Source: Paludibacter sp. (GTDB lineage Bacteria; Bacteroidota; Bacteroidia; Bacteroidales; Paludibacteraceae). From it: a stretch of DNA of 7,028 nt. The notes beneath the pieces are model-generated. The model did no database searches and was not told where the DNA came from. It was given only the letters and a program-made list of their open reading frames with translations. Shown one piece after another: positions 1-5,190 of the stretch. Position numbers and translations under genes: made by a program. Positions within the stretch are counted from its first letter, which is position 1, and every line of letters begins with the position of its first letter. The stretch covers positions 1 through 7,028 of the forward strand of contig JAITXR010000339.1 in NCBI GenBank assembly GCA_031284665.1, written 5' to 3'.

Positions 1-3
1 TTT

Positions 4-906
4 ATGAAAAATCCTAAATCACTTATTTACTTGCCATTATGGTTTTTGCAGGCAAAGTTTCTGGGAAAGAAAAAACCGCTGCAAACCGTCTTGTTTATCA
101 ACGACAGTTGCAATTTGAAGTGTAAACATTGCGTTATTTATGCCAAAACAACGCCCATAATCAAAAGTTTTGCACAAATTGGCGAGGAGTTGAAGTATTC
201 GTACCGACAAGGCAGTCGCTTTGTGGATTTTGAAGGTGGCGAGCCAACTCTTTGGCGCGAAGGCGAGCGGAATTTGAACTCGCTGATTGCTCTGGCAAAG
301 GAAATCGGGTTTTTCAGCACCACCATTACCACCAACGCTCAACGCCCTTTTGCCGACTCCAAAGCCGACAGCATTTGGGTGAGCCTCGATGGTTTGGGGA
401 AATATCACGACGATATTCGCGGCGAGGGAGCATTCGAGCGTTTGGTCAAAAATATTGAAACTGCAAAGCATAAAGAGTTAAGTGTCAATATGGTAATTAA
501 CTCGCGCAATTACCCATCAGTGGAAGAAACAATCGAATTTGCAAAAAATAATCCATACATAAAATCTATTTCGTTGAATTTTCACACTCCTTTTGCAGGC
601 AGCGAGGATTTATTTTTGGATTGGGAAAAACGCCGCCAAGTAATCGAGTTGATTATAGCCAAAAAACGTTTGGGATACCCTATAATGAACTCTGTATCAG
701 GACTTAAAAAGATGCGTGATTTGAATTTCAAACAAGAATGTTGGGTAACGAATTTCATAATGGTTGACGGCACTCGATACGCCGAATGTCAAGGGCGGGC
801 AGAAGGAGTATGCCACAGTTGCGGCTTTGCAATGTCGGGCGAAATGTCGGCTGTGCTGTCGCTCAAACCCGATACAATTTTGGCAGGACTGAATTTGAGA
901 GGATAG
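4..906 (+). CDS. Radical SAM enzyme with a C-terminal cysteine cluster
   Basis: A 300-residue radical SAM protein. Cys36, Cys40 and Cys43 form the CxxxCxxC motif (CNLKCKHC) that ligates the catalytic [4Fe-4S] cluster and S-adenosylmethionine. GGEP at 78-81 is the usual SAM-contacting motif, and SLDG at 127-130 fits a later strand of the barrel. The last 60 residues hold four more cysteines (246, 262, 270, 273; the last pair as CxxC) after a DG turn at 255-256, which suggests an auxiliary cluster region of the SPASM/twitch or HpnH-like kind. The length suits a compact single-domain enzyme. The ATG at 4 is the only start visible, but just three bases precede it, so a longer N-terminus cannot be excluded. 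The substrate is unknown: no peptide precursor or pathway gene is nearby. The gene is visibly richer in G+C than the module after it. The family is sure, the function is not. Confidence 0.9.
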   Translation: MKNPKSLIYLPLWFLQAKFLGKKKPLQTVLFINDSCNLKCKHCVIYAKTTPIIKSFAQIGEELKYSYRQGSRFVDFEGGEPTLWREGERNLNSLIALAKEIGFFSTTITTNAQRPFADSKADSIWVSLDGLGKYHDDIRGEGAFERLVKNIETAKHKELSVNMVINSRNYPSVEETIEFAKNNPYIKSISLNFHTPFAGSEDLFLDWEKRRQVIELIIAKKRLGYPIMNSVSGLKKMRDLNFKQECWVTNFIMVDGTRYAECQGRAEGVCHSCGFAMSGEMSAVLSLKPDTILAGLNLRG

Positions 907-907
907 A

Positions 908-924
908 TGTAATTACGAATTACA
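908..924. repeat. Short perfect inverted repeat after the radical SAM gene
   Basis: TGTAATT and AATTACA are separated by ACG, giving a 7-bp hairpin two bases after the stop codon. It is AT-only in the stem and has no T tract after it, so it is at best a weak terminator or transcript end. It may be only AT-rich spacer sequence. Confidence 0.35.
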
Positions 925-987
925 AATTGATTAAAATAAAAACATCAAATTTTTCATCTATTTTAGCATTAAATTTGTAAAAAGTTT

Positions 988-996
988 TAACTTTGC
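988..996 (+). promoter_or_regulatory. Candidate Bacteroidota -7 promoter element for the PIN module
   Basis: TAACTTTGC matches the TAnnTTTG -7 consensus of the Bacteroidota primary sigma factor. No convincing -33 TTG lies at 17-23 bases upstream: the TTTG at 974-977 is too close. Transcription would begin close to position 1000, which is also the only reasonable start codon of the next gene. The T of this element also belongs to the in-frame stop codon (988-990) that limits that gene. Confidence 0.5.
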
Positions 997-999
997 TGC

Positions 1000-1782
1000 G
1001 TGGAAGATTTTGGAAACATAGAAATTCGCATATCGGGAACAAACGGAAATGTAGAGTTAAGTCCTGATAATTACGACATTAAAGACATTATTACGATGCT
1101 CGAAAATGCCGAAAATTTGTTGTTTCCCAACGACAAGCAAAATCGTCCGACAATAAGTTATAATTTGCAGGCTGGTAGCGTAAGGCATATTTTCACAATA
1201 CCACTGCAATTTATTATTGGATTTAATGCAATTATAGGTCAAGTAAATAAAACGCAAGACATTGATTTTATGCTTAGTAAAACTGCGTTAGCCATTGAGC
1301 AAATGCAAACAATGGCACAGAAAAAAAACTATGTTTTTGAAATCAGCACTTCGCTCGAGAATACAAACAAATTGGAAGTAACGCCGCAAACAAAATATTT
1401 CAGGAAAAATGTTGTATGGGCAGATGCAGAATTTTATTTTTATGGAAAAATAACCGATGCCGGTGGCAAGGATAAGGCGAATATTCATCTTTTAACAGAA
1501 GAATATGGCACGATAAGAGTTCAAACATCAATAGACTTTTTGGAACAATACGAAAAAAATATACTGTATAAAAAAATGGGTATTTATGCCGTAGGAAAAC
1601 AAAATGTAAAATCGGGCGAGATTGATATGTCAACATTGAAATTTTTAGAATTGGTTGATTATCAACCAAAATACGATGCGGACTATTTGAACAGATTGAG
1701 AGAAAAGGCACAGAAATCGTGGCTCGGAAATATCAACACAGATTTCTGGATAAATGAAATAAGAGGAGGTTATAATGGCTAA
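1000..1782 (+). CDS. Unrecognised 260-residue partner of a PIN-domain protein, possible antitoxin
   Basis: I do not recognise a named family. The start is GTG at 1000: an in-frame stop lies at 988-990 and the next in-frame ATG falls about 32 codons in, inside what looks like conserved sequence. There is no signal peptide and no clear membrane segment, so it is probably cytosolic. Residues 1-20 look like a beta strand pair, 23-42 like a helix ending in LFPNDK, and 50-80 contain GSVRH followed by a hydrophobic stretch. Residues 135-220 are rich in alternating beta strands and glycines and could be a small barrel. The last 30 residues are charged, then carry Trp241, Trp250 and an Arg-Gly-Gly-Tyr at 255-258. 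That resembles the short tails by which many antitoxins bind their toxin (inference). It overlaps the downstream PIN gene by 8 bases, so the two are very likely cotranscribed and translationally coupled. Confidence 0.8.
   Translation: MEDFGNIEIRISGTNGNVELSPDNYDIKDIITMLENAENLLFPNDKQNRPTISYNLQAGSVRHIFTIPLQFIIGFNAIIGQVNKTQDIDFMLSKTALAIEQMQTMAQKKNYVFEISTSLENTNKLEVTPQTKYFRKNVVWADAEFYFYGKITDAGGKDKANIHLLTEEYGTIRVQTSIDFLEQYEKNILYKKMGIYAVGKQNVKSGEIDMSTLKFLELVDYQPKYDADYLNRLREKAQKSWLGNINTDFWINEIRGGYNG
1764..1770 (+). promoter_or_regulatory. Strong Shine-Dalgarno site for the PIN gene inside the upstream gene
   Basis: AGGAGGT ends four bases before the ATG at 1775 and is a full anti-SD match. It lies within the Arg-Gly-Gly codons (AGA GGA GGT) of the upstream gene, so one stretch encodes both the protein tail and the ribosome site. 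Other genes in this window show no comparable site, as is usual for Bacteroidota. Confidence 0.75.
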
Positions 1783-2242
1783 ATCAGTTTTACTTGATAC
1801 AAGTTTTTTTATTCGATTTTTGAACAAAAATGACCTGCTTTTCCAAAATGCCGATAATTATTTTCGTTATTTTATTGAAAATAATATTGAAATGTTAATA
1901 TCTACAATATCAATAGCGGAGTTTTGTATAGTTGGAAGTATCGATGAATTGCCATTGAAAAACCTGCAAATTGTTCCATTTAATTTAATCCACGCACAAA
2001 AAACCGGACTATTTGCAAAAATAGTATTTCAGAACAAAAACAAATTAAAATTAAATGAACGAAATATTATCCCCAACGATACAAAATTATTTGCCCAAGC
2101 AGATATTAGAACAGATTATTATTTGTCGTCAGACACAGAAAGCCTCAAAATTTACAACTTGCTAAAAAAAGAAACAGGGATTAATTTTCAGTTTATTGAT
2201 TTACAAACCCCTGTAAATGAAACATTTAGTCTATTGTTTTAA
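1775..2242 (+). CDS. PIN-domain protein, putative toxin-like ribonuclease
   Basis: A 155-residue single-domain protein of typical PIN length. The four acidic positions of the fold can be placed: Asp8 in the N-terminal strand (LLDTSFF), Glu49 in STISIAEF, Asp102 in the helix starting PNDTKLFAQA, and Asp120 in LSSD. In the family these bind Mg2+ or Mn2+ for RNA cleavage, and many such proteins are the toxins of VapBC-like pairs. The start ATG at 1775 is fixed by a strong Shine-Dalgarno site and overlaps the stop of the preceding gene by 8 bases. The upstream partner is far larger than a normal VapB (about 70-90 residues), so this is not a standard VapBC pair. The target RNA is unknown. The gene is markedly AT-rich relative to the flanking radical SAM gene, which is compatible with acquisition. 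PIN assignment is strong; the toxin role is inferred. Confidence 0.85.
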   Translation: MAKSVLLDTSFFIRFLNKNDLLFQNADNYFRYFIENNIEMLISTISIAEFCIVGSIDELPLKNLQIVPFNLIHAQKTGLFAKIVFQNKNKLKLNERNIIPNDTKLFAQADIRTDYYLSSDTESLKIYNLLKKETGINFQFIDLQTPVNETFSLLF

Positions 2243-2257
2243 AATCATCAATAATTA

Positions 2258-2279
2258 AGGAACTAAATTAGGAACTAAA
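2258..2279. repeat. Two direct repeats of AGGAACTAAA
   Basis: AGGAACTAAA occurs at 2258-2267 and again at 2270-2279, a 12-base period, between the PIN stop codon and the tRNA 3' end. The function is unknown. It could be a protein-binding site or a trace of an integration junction. Confidence 0.5.
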
Positions 2280-2317
2280 AAAGATTAAGTTTATTAAACC
2301 ACAACAAATCTAAAAAG

Positions 2318-2389
2318 TAGTCCTGCCGGGAATCGAACCCGAATCTAAAGTTTAGGAAACTTCCGTTCTATCCATTGAACTACAGAACC
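2318..2389 (-). tRNA. tRNA-Arg (anticodon CCT)
   Basis: Read on the minus strand, the 72 bases fold into a full cloverleaf. The acceptor stem GGTTCTG/CAGGACT has G-U pairs at 1-72 and 4-69. The D stem is GTTC/GAAC with GG in the loop. The anticodon stem GAAGT/ACTTT closes the loop TTCCTAA, giving anticodon CCT (plus-strand 2354-2356) that reads AGG. The variable loop has 4 bases, and the T stem TCGGG/CCCGG carries the loop TTCGATT. The discriminator is A; CCA is not encoded, so it must be added after transcription. The 3' end faces the PIN module 75 bases away. No clear promoter lies directly upstream (2390-2440); the nearest good minus-strand candidate is at 2734-2763. Confidence 0.96.
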
Positions 2390-2437
2390 AAATAGTTGAT
2401 TAAAGCACTTAAAATAAATAATTTATAACACTTTTGT

Positions 2438-2625
2438 TTGTCACGTTAGGGACAATATGTTGGTAGAAATAATTGCACAAATCCCACCAGCGTGCCGTAG
2501 AGCCCGCCCCGATGTGTCGGGGTACGCAACATAAACATAATAAAACAAAAATATATTGCGTACCTACGGCACGCTAAAACGTAATAACAATACTTTTTCT
2601 ACCAATATGAAGTGCCTAACGGCAC
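2438..2625. repeat. Large imperfect palindrome, MITE-like or REP-like dispersed repeat
   Basis: Nested inverted matches run inward in order. CGTTAGG (2444-2450) pairs with CCTAACG (2615-2621). TTGGTAGAAA (2460-2469) pairs with TTTCTACCAA (2596-2605). AGCGTGCCGTAG (2489-2500) pairs with CTACGGCACGCT (2564-2575). GGTACGCAA (2521-2529) pairs with TTGCGTACC (2556-2564). Each end has its own small hairpin: TTGTC/GACAA (2438-2442 with 2451-2455) and GTGCC/GGCAC (2612-2616 with 2621-2625). Centre 2530-2555 is an A-rich loop. The arms are alike over their whole length, so this is best read as two inverted copies of one repeat. It is GC-rich against AT-rich surroundings and has no gene of its own. No clear target-site duplication is seen. 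It may be a non-autonomous mobile element or a long RNA hairpin. Confidence 0.8.
2507..2522. repeat. GC-rich hairpin inserted in the left arm of the palindrome
   Basis: CCCCGA and TCGGGG form a perfect 6-bp stem around TGTG. This hairpin belongs to about 20 bases (2501-2520) absent from the right arm, where the flanking segments are directly joined (2564). No T tract follows on either side, so it is unlikely to be a plain intrinsic terminator. Confidence 0.7.
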
Positions 2626-2686
2626 AAAATACAATCAATTTTCAACTCTTGATTCACATAAATAATTGAAAAAGTTTTGCACTGTT

Positions 2687-2719
2687 GCATTTTACATTCT
2701 GCATTTTACATTTTACATT
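2687..2719. repeat. Short tandem repeat (GCATTTTACATT units)
   Basis: GCATTTTACATT occurs at 2687-2698 and 2701-2712, a 14-base period, followed by a further TTACATT to 2719. It lies between the palindrome and the acyltransferase gene, just downstream of the minus-strand promoter candidate. The function is unknown; copy number may vary by slippage. Confidence 0.6.
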
Positions 2720-2733
2720 ACTTAAAAGTGCTG

Positions 2734-2763
2734 CAAAGTTAGAATATTTTTTTAATTTTACAA
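2734..2763 (-). promoter_or_regulatory. Minus-strand Bacteroidota promoter candidate
   Basis: On the minus strand, TTG (plus 2761-2763) is followed after 19 bases by TAACTTTG (plus 2734-2741), fitting the -33/-7 spacing known in Bacteroidota. Transcription would start near 2729 and run through the tandem repeat and palindrome toward the tRNA-Arg gene. It could be the distant tRNA promoter, the source of a structured RNA, or a relic. Confidence 0.55.
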
Positions 2764-2794
2764 TCTCAAAATCAAAATCGCAAATCAAAAATCA

Positions 2795-3652
2795 ATGTTT
2801 TACCTTTTTTACATCATAGTTTTTCCTTTGGCATATCTTCCGTTGTGGATGCTGTATGTGATTTCCGACTGTTTATATCCTGTTGTATATCACCTTGTTA
2901 GGTATCGCCGCAAAGTTGTTAGGCGAAATTTGCAGAACTCTTTTCCGCTCAAAAGCGATAAGGATATTACTGTTATCGAAAAAAAATTCTATCATTATTT
3001 TTGCGATTTAATGGTCGAAACATTGCATTTGTGGCGGATGAGCGAGAGGGAAATTCGCAGTCGCATTACGATGGTCGATTTTGATATTGTGGAAAATTAT
3101 TTACGTCAGGGGCGAAGTGTGATGCTTGCCACTGCGCATTACGGAAATTGGGAATGGGGCTCTACCGTTCCGGCGGTAATGGATAAAAAATTTTTGTTTT
3201 GCAACGTTTATAAACGATTAAGCAGCAAAAATTTTGATAATTTTATGCAGACAATCCGAAAAAGGAGCGGCGGGGTAAATGTAGAAATGAAAACTATTTT
3301 GAGGAAAATTTATGAACTGCGAGCCGAAAATAAGCAGGCAGTATTTGCAATGATAGCCGACCAACGCCCTGCCCGCAGCCACATTCGTTATCGCACAAAA
3401 TTTTTAAATCAAACCACGTCGGTAATTACAGGCACGGAACAGTTGGCAAAAAAATTTGATTATGCGGTCGTTTTTGGGCATATTTGTCGCACAAAACGAG
3501 GACATTACGAATTTCGAATGTCGCTTTTGCACGACCAAGCAAGCACTTTGCCCGATTACGAACTCAGCGATATTTATCTCCGCAAACTCGAAAAAACAAT
3601 ATGCGAAAAGCCGGAATTTTGGCTTTGGACACATAATAGATGGAAATTTTGA
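2795..3652 (+). CDS. LpxL/HtrB-family lipid A biosynthesis acyltransferase
   Basis: A 285-residue membrane-associated acyltransferase of the late lipid A (LpxL/HtrB/MsbB) family, which moves an acyl chain onto a lipid A precursor at the inner membrane. Residues 2-35 are a hydrophobic N-terminal anchor, followed by the basic RYRRKVVRRN segment. The catalytic HX4E motif is His115 to Glu120 (HYGNWE) after LATA. DQRP at 189-192 and the C-terminal WLWTHNRWK are further family marks. Length is usual for Bacteroidota members. The ATG at 2795 is the first in frame after a stop at 2753-2755 and begins the anchor, so it is a good start; there is no Shine-Dalgarno site and no clear plus-strand promoter just upstream. 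The aspartokinase gene follows after 64 bases in the same direction. Which acyl chain or position is used cannot be told. Confidence 0.9.
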   Translation: MFYLFYIIVFPLAYLPLWMLYVISDCLYPVVYHLVRYRRKVVRRNLQNSFPLKSDKDITVIEKKFYHYFCDLMVETLHLWRMSEREIRSRITMVDFDIVENYLRQGRSVMLATAHYGNWEWGSTVPAVMDKKFLFCNVYKRLSSKNFDNFMQTIRKRSGGVNVEMKTILRKIYELRAENKQAVFAMIADQRPARSHIRYRTKFLNQTTSVITGTEQLAKKFDYAVVFGHICRTKRGHYEFRMSLLHDQASTLPDYELSDIYLRKLEKTICEKPEFWLWTHNRWKF

Positions 3653-3683
3653 ATTTATCAATCCGAGTTACAAAGAAAAATAC

Positions 3684-3691
3684 TATTTTTG
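3684..3691 (+). promoter_or_regulatory. Candidate -7 element for the aspartokinase gene
   Basis: TATTTTTG followed by C fits TAnnTTTG and lies in the 64-base gap before the aspartokinase ATG, which would give a leader of about 20 bases. There is no TTG at proper -33 spacing, so cotranscription with the acyltransferase gene is equally possible. Confidence 0.4.
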
Positions 3692-3716
3692 CAGCCAAAA
3701 TAAAATACAAACAAAA

Positions 3717-5048
3717 ATGAAAATACTAAAATTCGGAGGTACATCGGTTGGCTCGGCTCAACGAATGAAAGATGTAGTAAAATTAATAGTGTCCGAGGAA
3801 ACTAAAATTGTTGTTCTCTCGGCAATGTCGGGGACAACAAATTCGCTGGTCGAAATATCTGATTATTTTTATCACAAAAACACTGCCGGAGCATTGGAAC
3901 ACATTAATATTTTAGAAAAAAAATATTATGACGTGGCAAGTGAACTTGTTAACACACAAAAATATACGACAAAAGCAAACGAAATTATAAAGGAACGGTT
4001 TACTTATATTCGCTCGTTTTCGACTGCAGTTTTTACCGTTTTTGAGGAAAAAGCCATACTTGCGCAAGGCGAATTACTTTCCACTTTGTTATTTCAACTC
4101 TATTTGCAGGAATTGGGCGTTGATAGCGTATTGCTGCCCGCACTTGATTTTATGCGAATTGACAAAAATTCCGAGCCTGACACCGCATTTATTGCCGAAA
4201 ATCTTGCAAAGCAGTTAGCGGAAAATCCCAATCATCAACTTTATATTACGCAAGGATATATTTGTCGGAATTTCTACGGCGAAATCGACAATCTCCAGCG
4301 CGGAGGCAGCGATTATACCGCGTCGTTGATAGGTGCAGCCGCAAATGCCGACGAAATTCAGATTTGGACTGATATCGACGGAATGCACGACAACGACCCT
4401 CGATACGTAGAAGGAACGCATCCGGTGCCATTTTTGCACTTCGAAGAGGCTGCCGAACTTGCGTATTTTGGAGCAAAAATATTACATCCAACTTGCATTT
4501 TGCCCGCAAAACTAAATAATATTCCCGTGCGTTTGCTAAACACAATGCAGCCCGACGCACACGGAACTTTGATTTCGATGCAAAGCAAAAAAAACAGCGT
4601 GCAAGCAGTTGCCGCCAAAGATGGAATTACGGCAATTAAAATTAAATCGGGGCGAATGTTGCTCGCTTATGGCTTTTTGCGTAAAGTTTTTGAAGTTTTT
4701 GAATCGTATCAGACTGCAATAGATATGATTACGACATCCGAAGTTGGAGTGTCGGTAACGATTGACAACACAAAAAACCTCGATGAAATTCTTAACGAAC
4801 TCAAAAAACTTGGCACGGTTACGGTCGATGCCGATTTGGTAATTATCTGTGTAGTAGGCGATATTCCCGGCGACAATGTGGGAATGACCGCCATTGCTGT
4901 CGATGCCCTGAAACAAATACCTATACGAATGATTTCGTATGGCGGCAGTAATTACAATATTTCGTTTTTAGTAAAATCTGCCGACAAAGTAAAAGCACTT
5001 AATGCACTGAGTAACAATTTGTTTAATATGTCCGAACGGCAAAAATAA
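3717..5048 (+). CDS. lysC: Aspartokinase (monofunctional, lysC type)
   Basis: Phosphorylates aspartate with ATP to aspartyl-4-phosphate, the first step toward lysine (via diaminopimelate), threonine and methionine. Starting at ATG 3717 the protein has 443 residues, typical for a single-function enzyme. The kinase domain shows KFGGTS at 5-10, AQGELLST at 116-123, RGGSDYTA at 195-202, WTDIDGM with DPR at 217-229, and FGAKILHP at 251-258. Two ACT-type regulatory domains follow (about 300-370 and 372-440). MITTSEVGVSVT at 337-348 is the region where family members bind the feedback inhibitor, usually lysine, and SYGGSNYNISF at 407-417 is the matching strand in the second ACT. There is no homoserine dehydrogenase fusion. 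The frame is open back to 3456, but that part overlaps the acyltransferase gene and lacks homology; the KFGGTS start decides for 3717. The stop is followed by an AT-rich gap with no strong terminator. Confidence 0.95.
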   Translation: MKILKFGGTSVGSAQRMKDVVKLIVSEETKIVVLSAMSGTTNSLVEISDYFYHKNTAGALEHINILEKKYYDVASELVNTQKYTTKANEIIKERFTYIRSFSTAVFTVFEEKAILAQGELLSTLLFQLYLQELGVDSVLLPALDFMRIDKNSEPDTAFIAENLAKQLAENPNHQLYITQGYICRNFYGEIDNLQRGGSDYTASLIGAAANADEIQIWTDIDGMHDNDPRYVEGTHPVPFLHFEEAAELAYFGAKILHPTCILPAKLNNIPVRLLNTMQPDAHGTLISMQSKKNSVQAVAAKDGITAIKIKSGRMLLAYGFLRKVFEVFESYQTAIDMITTSEVGVSVTIDNTKNLDEILNELKKLGTVTVDADLVIICVVGDIPGDNVGMTAIAVDALKQIPIRMISYGGSNYNISFLVKSADKVKALNALSNNLFNMSERQK

Positions 5049-5101
5049 AAAATATGCCAAATAAATAACGCTTTTTTATAAATATTTCAGTATTTTTTAC
5101 A

Positions 5102-5130
5102 TTGTTGTTTGAAAAAACTAATTATCTTTG
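5102..5130 (+). promoter_or_regulatory. Promoter candidate for the first secreted protein
   Basis: TTG at 5102-5104 and TATCTTTG at 5123-5130 are 18 bases apart and match the Bacteroidota -33/-7 pattern. The transcript would have an AT-rich leader of about 55 bases with no Shine-Dalgarno site before the ATG at 5191. Confidence 0.7.
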
Positions 5131-5190
5131 CCAAGTATTATAACTCATAAATTTATTTTTTTATTTAATCACTCTTAATTTTATTTTATT

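Noticed and set aside
37..471. 144-codon minus-strand frame opposite the radical SAM gene
   Set aside because: Antisense of the motif-bearing region of the radical SAM enzyme. It has no promoter or recognisable protein features.
1000..2242. Ordinary VapBC pair
   Set aside because: The partner of the PIN protein has 260 residues and no recognisable AbrB, RHH or HTH DNA-binding motif, so the standard label does not fit.
2318..2340. Attachment-site duplication of the tRNA-Arg 3' end
   Set aside because: I looked for a second copy of this segment around the radical SAM to PIN-module boundary and elsewhere in the window and found none, so an integrated element cannot be delimited.
2409..2573. 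Minus-strand open frame of 54 codons through the palindrome
   Set aside because: It has no start codon and arises from the repeat itself. Such frames are common spurious products of GC-rich repeats.
2438..2720. CRISPR array
   Set aside because: The repeats are inverted or short tandem units with no regular spacers, and no cas genes are present.
3456..3716. 87-codon N-terminal extension of the aspartokinase frame
   Set aside because: It overlaps the 3' part of the acyltransferase gene, and the conserved aspartokinase N-terminus (KFGGTS) starts just after ATG 3717.
4215..4916. Several minus-strand open frames opposite the aspartokinase gene
   Set aside because: They lie wholly opposite a clear aspartokinase and look like low-complexity antisense translations with no recognisable motif.
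5048..5100. Intrinsic terminator of the aspartokinase gene
   Set aside because: Only a 3-bp GGC/GCC pairing around an A-rich loop is visible, with a T run too far away to count.
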